Shown here: positions 63,201 through 64,000 of the stretch, piece by piece
Layout: each line of letters begins with the position of its first letter
Numbering within the stretch: position 1 is the stretch's first letter
From: Aliishimia sp965656085
GTDB taxonomy: Bacteria > Pseudomonadota > Alphaproteobacteria > Rhodobacterales > Rhodobacteraceae
NCBI GenBank assembly: GCA_965656085.1
Contig: CBFHJA010000020.1
Span: 13,717-77,716, forward strand
Length of the DNA: 64,000 nt
Direction of reading: 5' to 3'
Notes under the pieces: generated by a model
The model's database searches: none
Seen by the model: the letters and a program-made list of their open reading frames with translations, nothing else
Told to the model about the DNA's origin: nothing
Made by a program: the position numbers and the translations under genes

Positions 63201-64000
63201 GGCAGGAGATCCCGCCGGCGTTTATGAGCGCGATATCCAGATCGCCGAAGCCCCCGCCCGGCTTCAGCTTGAGGACGCGGTGGTGCGCCCGGGCGACCGG
63301 CTCGGGCTTGGCGGACGCGGGCTGGAGTTGGCGCTGACCCATGCGGGCGGGGTGCGCTCGCTGCTTTTGCAGGTGGATTGGGACAGCGACGTGATCGGGC
63401 TCGAAGGCCTGAACACGGCTGTCGAAGGCGCGACGGTCACGCTGGAGAGCGCGGTGAACGGCCGCCATGTCTACCGGATGAGCTTTGCCAAGCCGTTGCC
63501 GCCGGGGGCGCTGATTCTCGGCTATCTCGAAGGCGCGCTGACCCCGGACACGGCCTATGGCGCGGTCGAGACCGGGCTCCGGGCGCGGATTGTGGAGATC
63601 AACGGCGAGGCGCAATCGCTTGATAATGCCGATTGGGGCGCGGACCAGAGCCTCGCGGTTGCTGTGACGCCGGGCGATCTGGATGGCGACGGCGCGGTGA
63701 CGCAAAGCGACACCGCCTTGCTGGACAGTTTGCAATCGGCGGAATTCGCCGGGCTTGCGCAATGGCGCTTGCTCGACACCGATTTGCTCCGCGCGCCGGA
63801 GCCGGTGGAGGTCCCGCCGATCTTCAATGACCCGCCGGATGTCACGCCGGACCCGAGCGCGCCGCCGGAGACGCCGGTCGTGGACGCGCGCCCGGACGGT
63901 GTGCCGATCGAGGTGACGCCGCTGAGCGGATCGGCGCGTTTCGGCGCTCCGAGTGCCTCAAGCGTCGCGCGCGTCTTGAGCGGGCCGGGCGAGCCGGGCG
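30250..64000 (+). CDS. Giant multidomain extracellular protein (LEPR-XLL type), open at window end
   Basis: One frame runs 33,751 bases with no stop: at least 11,250 residues, probably above 1.1 MDa, with the C-terminus outside the window. The start is fixed by an in-frame TAG at 30241 and the next ATG at 30250. The N-terminus is basic, with no classical signal, followed by LEPRVLLSAD (28-37), the mark of very long surface or secreted repeat proteins of marine bacteria. Then follow PPC-like repeats, 17 CARDB repeats, Ig/cadherin-like repeats, RHS-like and propeller parts, a lipase-like fold, a long helical part, a zincin motif, PKD, cohesin-like and dockerin-like parts (listed separately). 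I found no cysteine codon. Acidic, Asp/Gly/Thr-rich composition and calcium loops suit an extracellular protein exported by type I secretion; any RTX C-terminus would lie beyond 64000. The overall function (adhesion, matrix, or degradation) is unknown. Confidence 0.93.
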   Translation, partial: MTRHDRKLRQRTARLRNSISGRVLAEVLEPRVLLSADLFPIAGTISAPGEEDRYAITLSDPARVTFDSLSNSELTWVLQGPDGTDIRRDFDTSDGRYRGTAPVIDMMRGDYTLTVSGQGGQTGDYAFQLKDLADAEALTENTPTTATLPTGRETEIFTFTAEAGQSVFLDFSEDTDQTLGTWALLDELGTVLDSDTQLRQERVDLTRSGTYTLLIEGPVTGDAPASATFQVSLSDTFGFEYTAGTEASGQFAAIGDRHIHRFTVGADADFALSGTQPNWTLDWQLRGPNGEIGDGSGLFPANTAPQTFSLEAGDYVLIVEGRDESLPSYTFTLSETGPFSGTATDITATAQSVGDVLEAELLRAGELRRFDFTLTAPQALRFEALSANANASMELYTETGQLYTLASLNPSSAFFNRIEVQPGTYSLLVRAKVDNAGQVKMRLVDDDQVTSHDPATGPFVAVLDETAAQQNFSIELRSGDRLFVDPQGGIATAGRADLSLWRVYDPLGREIIDIWSGDFGHEVATAAMDGTYVITVRRPSNAVITQQTALIRVENPTVQPLTLGQSYAVDVASPGQVFDYTFTLDAPAQVLFDYLRTDSQYGDLRYSILDRDRALVSGSGLYLRDVDDNLHDLPSGAYTLRLFGNRDGTGQAEFRLLSVSDVAPTALGARLTGTLDPGGQALIVAVEAEAGSRVGIDVNALSGGNTFYNIRTQFLDPLGRHLGNGSIEAGDSFFEAAQTGRYLILIDAQAGQSLPVDYDFTLLDVPLEEKTLTVGAAVTDQITVPFGQIRYSLTLDTETDLLLDQISASPAQYTIFDANGTELDFGTRSLNTWDPPARLTRLGAGTYSIVVSGSGNATPDLNFTLRDLSQATPLPIDTVTTVTGEGPATVYSFEAQADDTLFFDYQTGTGTGGWVLLDPTGAVIFNTRNTSDHFLELSQPGTYTLIVDRAPTSDDAFSTTFRVTQPTVTRKPIAVGDAVADTLAAPRDRMEYSLSLAEASELYLDTRVNSAEIQWQLLDAAGNAVTPLLAINSYTVSERLLRLAPGDYTLVMQGLGDYFGPLEFALIDTATAIPLVDNTATGVRSISPSDADDLFTWDGQAGDIIELDALINVGNKTLTIIAPSGATAAYFGSLQDISALTLRETGRYLFVLQGWLTNTSEDYSHAFVVRKTGTAPAETLIGEEIALGETVTGATAAANTPVNYRLTLTERSYLVLDGQTSNIGLTLTSSDPLGRVLEPTDLRKRIDATFNMTADRTARQVVELGPGEYQVSVSSTAETAGYAFRLLDLDSGTPLTPGTPLELTLDPANRMHVITVPATAGEVVQLTMGVDGDFQDWLILDPLGRKVEDGTVLSALSFVAGVSGDYTLLIDGRVGNTVPRNVTVSRDGGVIPIQTGEVVTTNLQANGATGYFSLTLDSATLLYMDLRNTSGAARWTVRDETGREIEANVPGERFFYAPAGTLSLTFWTSGGLGEDYTFRVVDVFAQSTEIDVDTEVSFNLPVATDIKAFHFEGVAGQEVRFDLGTISQSSFGSSYYMIDPTGRVIRQGSFDNFDLTPLEHDGRYALVLVPPAGRSGDLDVTFTLRSHAEVRRDLAYGERVREMLPDVGGFLRYDFTKSDDGEVYFDSLVNDSSLRWRLIDSRNQTVSDHNFAEDRGLTSRVFLAAGAYQLLVYDTADDVPEAAFRLLEFASLPQITPGQPIVAELDPGTLTRGFRFDGVAGQRFFADVSLGASSPVSWRLIAPSGKPVFETYPVGDIAAFELAETGTYVLLFEGLVSNATPQRIRANLLETPTRADVVAASTPRAAPDLVARAISVAAAGPVQAGAPVTVSWDVENTGEAPAPVTRDRVILRRADTGEIVGLAVTPEASGPLVPGATLSRQVSLRLPSGALGSGDLIAEIEVDIANDANERDGGIAPEQNNIATFAFTSLTDLLPDLIARDLTVSPASGWEAGESVTISWVTENAGEAPVSADFAEQLRVRNGSASGDPVFVLETLPYGVAQDGIIGVGESRARSVTVTWPESANLGVGEILFDVITDLDQTVPESNEDGTGEINNTLVYAQDNAPDVIVEALTVQQTGLEAGDQVTITWQVRNQGSTSTPNGWNDRVRLYNETVRTYVLQQDIPFELGDEGALAPGEVRDRSFTFHLPEGLTGAGSFWFDVQLDVWPTNLRELNPAGDAEANNRAVVFFDAAARTYPDLQVAGLVVTGQAQAGAPLALSWEVTNAGPEDAGTRSDQVILSRDDVIGNNDDIVLGTLDADALAAGASRTESLQVSLPDTLTGDYTLAIRVDSAGVVEEGSDEGNNEARTSLSVSASLQPDLRVEAVTGPIVGSWEESVSITWRVGNDGLEVAGGAWSDEVYLSRDRVLDQADQLLVARTQSDALAPGASYTASADVQIPGGITGTFYLIVVTDSGAVVAEGANEANNTGATLEPLTISARPTPDLVVSDIAAPANVSPGAPFEISWQVENIGEAEARAPFVDGVYLTQTGTLSGARYLGEVTRLSALAPGERYEGSRTATMPVLADGDWRILVITDFRSQVYEQEREENTRVDDESLTLSTPDLVVTNFSAAETAASGDVLTLSWTVSNQGGGVALGGRVDRIYLSRDGAVDGGDLLLHKRSAGLLDPGTGETFTQDVILPIGASGAYQLLLVTDATDTVEEKAGEDNNAAARDLGVTLSPHSDLAVSDVTAPALTVADPAVITVGWTVSNVGGEVGRETGWTDRVMASRDDVIGDGDDFVLGEYERFGRLAAGASYIRSEQISLPPGFSERLRIYVAADASDEVFENGLKDNNTAEVAHPVDIARAPFSDLTVTSIAAGAAVLSGTDLEVSWTVRNDGIGATDRATWTDRVILSRNPDGSGALVTEYYEHLGFLAQGDSYTRTGTVRIPDGTDGTVYVRVETGGPYEFIYTDNNRSTIEAVTVALAPSADLQVAEIATFEEAEEGEEIDIAWRVVNAGLAATDTSWNDAAFLVSVDGSQPSIYLGRFGNDKVLEPGESYQRTERVTLPAKIEGAYRLEIVTDIDNTVFENGVAEDNNRAADDRPITVALKPRPNLTVASVVVAPNVAAGGSLSVDFEVLNQGAVEATGDWTDRVYLSLDDKLSSDDVLISETGNPLALANGERYAITSAVGTVPLRWSGDAYVLVSTDARGNVDEYPFESDNVRAERFTVTGLPRPDLVTSDVVAPSQAVYGSEVELRYTVTNLGAGATLTDTWRDTIWIARDARRPNTAEFADIAGADFLKGNSARLLTTVTHTGTLEVGESYEMTVRVTIPADLPSGTYFLTPWSDSYDVVQEDTLAININPDDPNAFDNNNYKGRQIEVLGFEPVLPDLVVRDVTSEGPVTAGDGPLRVSWTVENEGLIETGATGWVDRVYLSDKPTLGTFGETLWYLGDVRREGGLGAGQSYSETRSFDLPPSAQGQYVHVITDASVRGRQAVVEDDEGNNVASGAADVLGAPADLRVIAVAASEGTRSGETAQVTWTVENVGGPVWEGTEYWADSIWLSRDPVFDRNRATFLKTVVRSNTGGLAAGGLYTETAEVTLPPGSDGAYYLHVATDVGGFSALPNSELTSGNALNTRSFYRSTVYETEDDPTGNLGRGTISVTYAEPDLVVGNLSVPADAASGGQVPVTFTVTNQGTRETRESVWHDRVFLSRDGSLDRQDYMLGEFRRVGSLAAGESYDVQLLLDIPLGLSGDFTLIVETDTTSDEGYTWRPSTIRPDLLGLRATNDAVPEFADEGNNRVSTGLAITAGASPDLRIEALTIPQRAVVGQSFDLSYEVRNAGARATDSGWRDLIYISRDETLDPRRDFYLGFRDHTVALEAGAATSVSASLTLPRGIEGSYFVFVVTDPTSSRDPFGAVFEGGADENIRSADQPLLIEQTPPVDLVATDVTVTGGTSTGGTITVDWTVTNTSDLVDAEGRWTDAVYLSRDGDWDIEDIFLGRFSHDGGLARGAAVDASLQTTMPVVPDGAWRVIVRTDARNEIFEGAGEGNNDTAGEAPLLVQTPQIFLGTPTSVTMGGQADLLYRIDVPQGETLRITLAGGDPDVQRELFVKANGVPSPSDFDAAYSSPFGTEQVAVVPTTKAGAYYILVRAFGAPGAPASVYTLTAETVPFSIDTITPDQGGSDRFVTMTLTGAGIKEGAIAKLSRPGVAEYLPVSVKRVDATKIIAIFDLKNAPHGLYDVVVVNADGVEAIEPYRYLVEQQLERDITVGLGGPRVIAAGQTGQYSVVLDSLTNVDTPYVHFTFGAPQMGTHDFVYNLPFLSFSTNVGGGSEAATDGLGLSGAQAPVNLAGQLLAPGYAYDLRAEGTAQMSFAVQTYPGLQALIDRDFEALRAALYARDPALERAGALDGGLEDLADVDALLYDIMTDPAYEVVYGDLPWYLPFQFNVVAAATPMTREEFLAVQRADAETLRQAVLADETAVPALQTLAADQAQWEAGFLAALTEAGLLRAEADAPPVFEQTRVGSLVAALAQGLVLGPAEDEIVSTGDLVAFYAKVREWYGSKPGETAPIARYDVRLPPNGLPYDVPVPELPQFEDFDLALSRPTTFAAFNVFAPWVGSDAVDLPDFGSDASTGELIALDLERFREIAGVDGQSYIRGPLAQGAGDWVPGGVALPHEIGFSLPEDGAQAAQEIRLITELDPALEPRSFQLGGIQIGDITVQVPPGRLVYQTDLDLSASHGFVLRVSAGLDVASRTATWLMQAIDPATGEVLAPEGLSGLLAPGAEGRVFYSVRPSADASTGDEVTARARVLFDVNAPEDTPPFTYRLDLDAPETQVTVSRVDGTDDYRIDWTATDAGSGVAGATLYVALGEGDFEIVARELTEGTYTWSGAEGQAPRFLVLSRDLAGNVETPPVGVSAPDAADPLLLGEGGVTGTTAETPLPPAPAPIDTPQNALFLAALDGIPAAVPTTTPPGYGASIAPFAFELFNAYADGGQAGVGVLGLTELQDGTILYSGGPDRAWIYSADRFGASTVLSRLDKPIYDFAQGADGRLWATSGGGELLELDRSSGQVLARHGDGLTQAVAVGADGRIFVSTGDGVAVFDPETGGFTPFSNVTVGDLEVAPDGTLWGVGWPDRGQILRFSETGAPEVIADLDAPLDSLSFGAAGSEFDGLAFLSTSLSDGTSTVIALDMASYHTVTIAAGQVRGEGVATLSDGRILVAHTGGIDVLRPLRAPMIVATSVEDGDLFTRPLAQISVQFDDDMALEGDGSVLDPANFALLDVNADILPISEVTWDAATRTATLFFPTLPQGLYALNISEALESARGQALGETTTIRFTRLSDVTGDISITYKDTRYDRATGIVSYAVEVTNIGQQALQGPLKLTLDTVNPGDTTTPLGSELEGDIWLIDLTGRLGEDDQLSPGETTESLAVALLLDPSQRALFETGIRVLPGVNAAPILAQDIPTEAVVGQEYSVDLLAVDPDSSRLAYVLANGPDGMVLDVETGRLRWTPTRAADAGSEVTVRVYDGLGAFAEESWTVTVEGVNRAPSLEAPSGEITITEGEVMRLPLIALDEDNDLLSLFADNLPPGAYVDHVNGDLVWAPLAGQAGTYRNVTIGVTDGTRAATQVFDLVVAPGVFAPVVATPLAETIREGDPIRIALNARDPGGEALRFTSAALPADARIDPETGVFEWTPRYTQAGRYEIPIDVSNGTRLTRITLQIDVENANGAPVLEGFGDWTLAEGQRLVFQTEGVDPDNPDYQLPVRDADGNLLFFDGYDSAPVTYEISGLPPGASFDPVTGVFNWLPGFADAGRYVLELVATDDGDGTGTPKQTRAEIVIVVEDLNRAPSLSDLPNRTVIGGEVLELPLSSLDPDGGPLLVTATATRTGGADQIDLDPTPIALDGTSGFGELVLTQDGPVLRITPGAADRGDWRIDLTVEDDGNGDATRALRDEGSFIVTVQGQNLAPMIRPVAGLVAVPGEEMRHVIAVEDPERDVLSFDLAGLPDGATISAGAVPGTAELVWTPSAGDIGTFSATVTATDLGAGDIGAALSGSTDIPVTVRASNGAPLLQQIPDLQVAELETLETTFSASDPDGDALTFTAANLPTGAVLDPLTGTLSWIPGVYQAGVYDDVTITVSDGNRSDTQSVTITVTNTNRAPILVPTARQSALEGEAFQFRLLAADPDGDPVIFAAAEALPRGAVLDAQTGVITWTPGFDQSGLYQIKVKAVDPSGAETVQTVDMSVLNQNRAPTPVLANRAIAVGETLDMVLGAVDPDADDTVTLRVENLPAGAVFNPATGRLTFTPGVADLRDFVLRVWAHDGTTEVLDTMVLRVTRTPELPTAVLDVTPRFPARPGQEIVVSTAGSGFVPVTGFKLMVDGEEVLLDDLGRARLVPDAPGTYLAVLEVTNADGRVGRAETQIAVRADGDVLAPAVSLDPVAALVSGDIRGVVADESLARWTLDLVHTSGRVIALADGTGAVDGTLASLAEGTVLSGHYTLRLTARDLGGLTSIAEQAVEILPSALTQTPQKTVTEAILPIGSGSIALNRIYQTHQSQEAGDFGLGWFAPWNDLQLDAGGAAALGTALEESARIHLTAPDGQRVVFTTRFETVQKSGFEQLVLRFDSSVAGYALSAQTPLLTPSEGKAYSAVSGLPFSPFATSADLATLTLTTPDGAAWSADGTGSVRSVEAAGGRLLIADSGVIGEDSQGIALLRNAAGYVSGMTLPGGERVLYLYDDAGHLSSAARSGGGGVLSYTYEAGGTGRLTAASGEAAEAWTFDADGVAAAVPVDHDFGGLYDFADWSLTTDAGTPARALFTLRESELASAEGQILLRLELSGVTDPLTLSLGGEPPLSLNQTGDTVVAVFLVDRFGLGQIEVTSPVAQALTVSLRAAGDLVADGAVESADLVAYDAAPSDEDGDGQVTQADRALVLQNTGLRVNAAPTLSPVAQKTYQDLSIEIPLAGMADDPEGDPVFFEVVEAVGGTAGLTPDGRALFFTPEAGRTEAGRIVLRVSDGYRSSNMADLVVDISSAALTRIDFESRAPHLSTNERRSFDIVGSFADGGTANLLEGYVTVRMTDPAVASLVQGRLAGLQSGVSVLEVSRGAIAAATAIKVGRLDPYDEALSLIGADIYPDAVIVDPGASRQLLLFDHLEEDIFQSPDAEIRTYVLNGEIAEVTADGRVIGKATGETDLTVIYRGEELLVPVKVQEPVVGDAVPVGRDGGIVGNAEGYQVAIAEGALSRDAEVTITTLEEADLGVPSISQVDGLDFAAAFSLETGDAAQGIPMQFAVPTDLDPGDEVLFYRITDFITEDGIVRGYQEVESGSVDANGIARTNSPPRDGARADGLYSVVKRSINEVREIGSSLEVTRQTPAQVGQMTANLATGPLGTLMVGAVANAGRFVLSIPKTVNTVSAALVDAEALEFLTSKALQLAEDIASYATKLVAPPPQRTLEPPVPIVTSVVVDFVDSENDKAIANPVFVIEGDRLESEQRYAGKAPPWVVFGTFAPGEFEDKAKALVSQGEVPSDAVIVSEDGAGVAVLAEVTKEDGKTVLKTTPPRTVAASEIKVARAVARAEAFGLASPSQLAEGSPFGARFFDASYILSDSFSVRGSGDLTFAAVQSGYEQADDPDTDSLTGNIDQIIAIREIGEDDEALPKMVARIPIGYLDKNGEPIANEPTVSPRQIAVTQDNSRIYVALGTGAGIAVVDGITLRQIDMDPDTEEIEFIEFTADAGAQFDDIFFNQGKTRLYALDTRSNKIHVFGTDPEDSGTYHKFVRTLTFTGDMRVTAATFTPDFSQLVVTRADGSNNRGAVEIYELPETIRDEPELVASFGDTRGSSGNDGQAGLFLRNPRNVQTQVHDGEFKIVVLDAVQSVNTSPFNGLVAVLTQNLRGEWEQESQMFFGFPIGSDPDAGNDPFTVADPVDIVFSEDGGTAFILGERRFKADEITRDPDVGLQSGEARYQRNAAGTNIAIVKNLFSKDENEPARVVAATRAVPKSWGTSLGLSPDGRYLMQSGARLGTVLVYDTQKIEQQISGAESRNANYVDHPINDFEFGTKTVLDRLDISELSHDNDEVAPRGAYGVYRELDSPFPIFVGGNARPSAAPNLPILTGGYVYGFSESQSAVTLNVEDNDNDPFLITGLKTRITLPEYRRELTTEQPKFRFKIDDKLEITKVTLTVAVADDGKGLFLADTGDLRSAALDKLGYSQTDANGQKVPVDANRNRIYTYDFTLEEIKAAQEKDGILERKLPNDAVLTAGQAYNWGVDVIVSGRADHPNSSRESSSFLVEPHSKAPGEPYAGVTVVTHGFSAPFLGPEVRDTATYDLAAGIAMATDAAVLLYDPLGPHESSSAKNRFGNWVSMTPGVDARTVNALVLVPDWTDATTITDTGFAEAAGDAFYADILDLRDSLGADYLTSPLHFIGQGRGTAVNSEILQRLLANQGTDALGDIQVTTFDAEAGPQAKMQVPTTMLLDMVSTVASAVQGAVVAGTVANVAQTILSGGTTSLASIPAQIALSEAFVVAGRVSTVVDGITAALTAAKLNVIDFTVFEDPLTVNWSGVDFADNYYHGVTIDNRYLSFTGQGAALTTADINMPLKDLPGFFEDDEVPKINYGGLGLRGLGMGNLNARTVGWYTGTADMSANSYTGFGGAQSGIWRSPYNRFEDVITAHAEKGVLDTLGTLSRYYDDAEAPTPENITDTVFTSRTFDTNLKSWYVAREFEKFASDRKIEGAKAKPAIARTDAEAAKDVRPWEGVGTGWFYSSLGLGGPLQERMKLADRKKFDASKYNNSAADGKGEALNPLFNGDFQATKQPTYGRFPIPGRSGFELPGWSMHGGGTYVKGSSVADSYWQGLMLMPDNSLGFELDFSKFEKALQTLAARSGDQWSEAAIKSARDKLKSIAAAATGKNQAFKDSVASINARNAPEKLFETVVNTLGSAVNVSQSLVSELFDDTTSDEFWDIFEYFLFEVESEGLKGGAAKTADLFLPDAKDRKIDQLKGKLADTQKFFTPGNREFRATAIKDFLKESGKGALTSFAQSIPTILSAIQANFLDYHFELAPNYELVHNRMLFPSDKTELGIDLRWSDYEDTPKNTLKVFAQVGSTAVELTPREARLVTNETGLSGGTERKVFNVPASVQGKVGYLIIRNVASGGDAVAEIDNVSFSTILSLTDSQGEADDRVIVFNDTGEAGDGIEVLQSSKSSGTGADRHEITFTNGTNAARDIGILIPKSDFLKVDADPSVWRRVGGAGDGLDLFPIHMAEEAGAVEISTNLAAGATITLPLAAELTPDFFTGEAAREQALLLSTTLQIRGAQTDPNSPAREVNLFYTVDMGDASTSDGVYTLADTTGGSTRTFQIAKLGAATSDIGVANLGASETLTAAAVDGAIDVRFRPQPIALVQNGRQPRIESNQTLGLTFQGEVIAELALKAHGTKRQEIGLDLDTLKARVAQQIENIRDAEALAEVSKENSFAKHFADLTDGEWDEVVKDITERLRAVFAAGGEYIQINGGTGDQTIVFRSGVVETETFLVDRSEEEEEIRKTGTVIADEVSKRERPPVEPVEDLLNRLRKLPPDIPPPSVIPPSERGKDEITELAKVSTEKREEAKKHAAAGDELTGWIIGSLENGQSDKNALGKRFHGQHTARQTELAGVAQAQASLVSRVETELARATGGTPQQKAAISAVQTALDAVKEAAQALGDAGNPKGGTPSKDAYAQILSHANASALADLADSLIGGPAVSGDSLAKVYKENAAAVTSGIGAVQGAVGALQNALAGFAAQFGGAVDASAVLEALDGASAAQEEWVDGSQLFFAGVTREEDLLEKSLKIVNKTYQKAIAKNKDANKAQAAVYKSYFGMQSTINGVLDDLGLEEVLFDPDFNDGIRFAMDQAEARAEGTGTLGGDEPLSQDLINEVLQAVEQSGLSDGGDPFDAAELKTLPSLEAVYENDVDPAFNMGAEAMVLDQLLIFSGDTGPLEDLRVVAEEAVHQVQQGGFVQRLNAEGGARDILPGNVRETTDAMLKRQSETLRGSGDSFLGGAADSTDALQDGFDGFLSNSGNPNDPLGFDAEGTLEILTELDAAFAADAEAPLTTLDRLVAERDTLITRTSDLADKLRDADQAGDRATAQVDILLQDLQQQTQQTTNLQNVIEKTLQRHDKTTQGVLQNMQGFADLRDLVAGGVSDGAGQVQWTPEQAKDILATVTDLRAAEIELATTGLLGGLGLAKIFGAAEAEGVDIGAANPADLGAEYGALNAEMRAFLDANQVLLDDIAAALKDTSASEGTVTDLLGKIDQHSTDQSEKQTSIEEKSETLDENLAEPIEKIRLKLTELAEGARLGFARYDFEPVKSGATDAQETLDQLLTDPGRWTDAQQLFVLDGLFNTAITGDEVVLDIAAVFDALRPLAEANGFNARAAFAETMAWAYAHEVAHTFGLPDLYDFETNTPVIAPSLMGDRNSFEMLEALNTILRLASNADTTTLDAVDPLLAFLRAAQEAEVLRATEQGYGFSPGTEPRLLSSGWTVIGNVGETVDGLAISEGPVTRTAATRALNVPESATTLSFDLLTRMTPTPDGPGDAFEVALLNRFDAPLSLVEGLEATDAALNIQADGVIRLGPGLTLSDPVLQDDGFTLRKVTIDLAALDLSDGLKLSLDLLGFGQSDAEVRFEALEFDVTSELSNTAPFASSQTVVLDEDGSAVIDLRPLVGDVDGDPLSIEIARAPLQGALAEVSTGVWRYTPQAEFSGTDSFTFRASDGALVSLPGLLRLDVRPVNDVPVLAAVADRSLDQGQVLRVQLTATDGDDDPLTYSLVSAPEGVALSATGLLAWTAAQSAGETGFVVRVSDGQGGAAQQGFTVTVGNVPLALAITAAQTGVMREDFALGLAVSDPGGDPVQSLAIDWGDGQTETPAPDLRGFTHRYDLPGTYTVVVTASDQSGVQSVASHTVEIGTPGLEVTSVTAAPWGVSVRFSGEVDLDLPNPYNILGSDGEPIDIALTDADGTPARGTLVPDADNRGFAFLATGAPLDPGSYTLRLVGNVQGWRNAFDVLAGDPAGVYERDIQIAEAPARLQLEDAVVRPGDRLGLGGRGLELALTHAGGVRSLLLQVDWDSDVIGLEGLNTAVEGATVTLESAVNGRHVYRMSFAKPLPPGALILGYLEGALTPDTAYGAVETGLRARIVEINGEAQSLDNADWGADQSLAVAVTPGDLDGDGAVTQSDTALLDSLQSAEFAGLAQWRLLDTDLLRAPEPVEVPPIFNDPPDVTPDPSAPPETPVVDARPDGVPIEVTPLSGSARFGAPSASSVARVLSGPGEPG
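30331..30360 (+). other. LEPR-XLL-type N-terminal motif of the giant protein
   Basis: LEPRVLLSAD (residues 28-37) follows a short basic helix (RKLRQRTARLRNSISGR). This short motif is a recognised N-terminal feature of giant repetitive proteins; its role is not established. It argues that 30250 is the true N-terminus. Confidence 0.8.
30370..35630 (+). repeat. About 14 PPC-like beta-sandwich repeats of the giant protein
   Basis: Residues ~41-1794 consist of units of about 120-130 residues. Each has a pattern like ...RYxLTLDxxxxLLLD...WxLLDPxGxxV...L.xGxYTLxVxGxxxxTxxYxFxLxD, as in bacterial pre-peptidase C-terminal (PPC) domains. Repeated markers are DPLGR and GxYTLL. Units are diverged (not near-identical at the DNA level), so the array is old. 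The count of 14 is by eye. Confidence 0.7.
35662..42270 (+). repeat. 17 tandem CARDB-type repeats of the giant protein
   Basis: Residues ~1805-4007 hold 17 units of about 120-155 residues, each opening with [PSA]DLxVxxxxxP and containing SWTVxNxG, WxDRVYLSRD, LxxGxSYxxxxxxxLP and VxTDxxxxVxExxEDNN. This is the CARDB (cell-adhesion-related) pattern. Approximate unit starts: 35668, 36055, 36450, 36841, 37204, 37575, 37933, 38296, 38680, 39037, 39409, 39778, 40246, 40626, 41077, 41513, 41908. The acidic D/E-N-N end of each unit is a plausible calcium site. Confidence 0.82.
42277..44840 (+). other. PPC-like, IPT/TIG-like and uncharacterised segment of the giant protein
   Basis: A further PPC-like unit (42277-42591) is followed by an IPT/TIG-like fold (42592-42861, with TITPDQGGSDRFVTMTLTGAG). 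Then comes a 1.7-kb stretch (to ~44560) with helical parts that I do not recognise, ending in the VTARARVLFDVNAPEDTPPF phrase that often precedes Ig-like domains in such proteins. An Ig-like segment closes the block (44580-44840). Confidence 0.5.
45020..46110 (+). other. Beta-propeller-like and SbsA-type Ig domain of the giant protein
   Basis: Repeated short motifs (LQDGTILYSGGPDRAWIY, GADGRLWATSGGG, GADGRIFVSTGDG, APDGTLWGVGWPD) indicate a beta-propeller of NHL/SMP-30 style at 45020-45780. It is followed by a segment like the SbsA Ig domain (VQFDDDMALEGDG... ATLFFPTLPQGLYALNIS) at 45781-46110. Confidence 0.6.
46441..49110 (+). repeat. Nine Ig/cadherin-like (He_PIG type) repeats of the giant protein
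   Basis: Residues ~5398-6287 hold about nine units of 85-110 residues. Each starts with N[RG]AP, has a DPDGDxLxF segment, then LPxGAxxDxxTGxxxWTP and ends with VxVxDGxxxxxQxxxIxV. This is the putative-Ig/cadherin-like repeat common in surface proteins. Starts near 46441, 46717, 46999, 47263, 47617, 47968, 48277, 48550 and 48826. Confidence 0.8.
49720..50400 (+). other. RHS/YD-like segment of the giant protein
   Basis: LNRIYQTHQSQEAGDFGLGW resembles the entry segment of RHS proteins, and further on GGERVLYLYDDAGHLSSAAR followed by YTYEAGGTGRL resembles YD repeats. Only about two YD-like units are visible, so this is a short or decayed RHS part. Confidence 0.55.
50830..50865 (+). other. Dockerin-like EF-hand calcium loop 1
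   Basis: Residues 6861-6872, DEDGDGQVTQAD, fit the DxDxDGxVxxxD loop of dockerin type I / EF-hand sites. A single loop is present, followed by a helix (RALVLQNTG). Confidence 0.72.
50900..52170 (+). other. Cadherin-like and Big-type Ig region of the giant protein
   Basis: A cadherin-like unit (PVAQKTYQDLSIEIPLAGMA... DPEGDPVFFEV) is followed by two bacterial Ig-like (Big_2-style) units (51181-51700, with GRVIGKATGETDLTVIY). A ZU5-like stretch follows, opening with GGIVGNAEGYQVAIAEGALS (51751-52170). The ZU5-like call is weak. Confidence 0.5.
52920..54160 (+). other. YVTN/WD-type beta-propeller region of the giant protein
   Basis: Residues ~7557-7970 contain blade-like phrases (PRQIAVTQDNSRIYVALGTG, DDIFFNQGKTRLYALDTRSN, AATFTPDFSQLVVTRADGSN, DIVFSEDGGTAFILGERRF, SLGLSPDGRYLMQSGARLG). 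This is a typical YVTN or WD-like propeller with about six blades. Confidence 0.65.
54980..55480 (+). other. Alpha/beta-hydrolase-like domain with lost nucleophile
   Basis: GVTVVTHGFSAPF (His 8253) is the oxyanion-loop strand of a lipase-like hydrolase, and PLHFIGQGRGTAVNSEIL (GQGRG at residues 8369-8373) is at the place of the GHSRG nucleophile elbow. Serine and the preceding histidine are replaced by Gly and Gln, so the domain is very likely inactive as a serine hydrolase. Confidence 0.6.
56400..58330 (+). other. Uncharacterised mixed region of the giant protein
   Basis: Residues ~8717-9360 contain a helical part with FNGDFQATKQPTYGRFPIPG and ELPGWSMHGGG near the start. A beta-rich part (57241-57600) ending in AVAEIDNVSFSTI looks like a carbohydrate-binding-type beta-sandwich. 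I cannot name a family with certainty. Confidence 0.4.
58330..61110 (+). other. Long alpha-helical, coiled-coil-rich region of the giant protein
   Basis: Residues ~9361-10287 are rich in A, E, Q, D and K, with heptad-like stretches (VSTEKREEAKKHAAAG, LLQDLQQQTQQTTNLQNVIE, DQSEKQTSIEEKSETLDENL), unlike the beta-rich rest. I do not recognise a family. It ends directly before the peptidase motif and could act as a rod, stalk or propeptide-like unit. Confidence 0.6.
61110..61480 (+). other. Zincin-type metallopeptidase motif region
   Basis: AHEVAHTFGLPDLYD (His10366, Glu10367, His10370, Asp10376) matches HExxHxxGxxD, with the LPDLYD continuation seen in M6 (immune inhibitor A) peptidases. PSLMGD, with Met10392, follows in the place of a Met-turn. 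The region before it is helical (NARAAFAETMAWAY), as expected for the active-site helix. A full catalytic domain boundary is not clear. Confidence 0.65.
61600..62905 (+). other. Beta-sandwich, cadherin-like and PKD domains of the giant protein
   Basis: A beta-sandwich (61621-62090) is followed by a cadherin-like unit (QTVVLDEDGSAVIDLRPLVG, 62101-62370), a He_PIG-like unit (62371-62630) and a PKD domain (62635-62905) with its hallmark IDWGDGQ and HRYDLPGTYTVVV. Confidence 0.72.
63241..63711 (+). other. Cohesin-like domain followed by dockerin-like calcium loop 2
   Basis: Residues ~10998-11134 (LQLEDAVVRPGDRLGLGG... LLLQVDWDSDVIGLEGL... PGALILGYLEG) resemble a cohesin-like beta-sandwich. They are followed at once by DLDGDGAVTQSD (residues 11143-11154), a DxDxDGxVxxxD loop. 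The order cohesin-dockerin in one chain is notable. The protein then enters a Pro-rich linker before the window ends. Confidence 0.6.
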
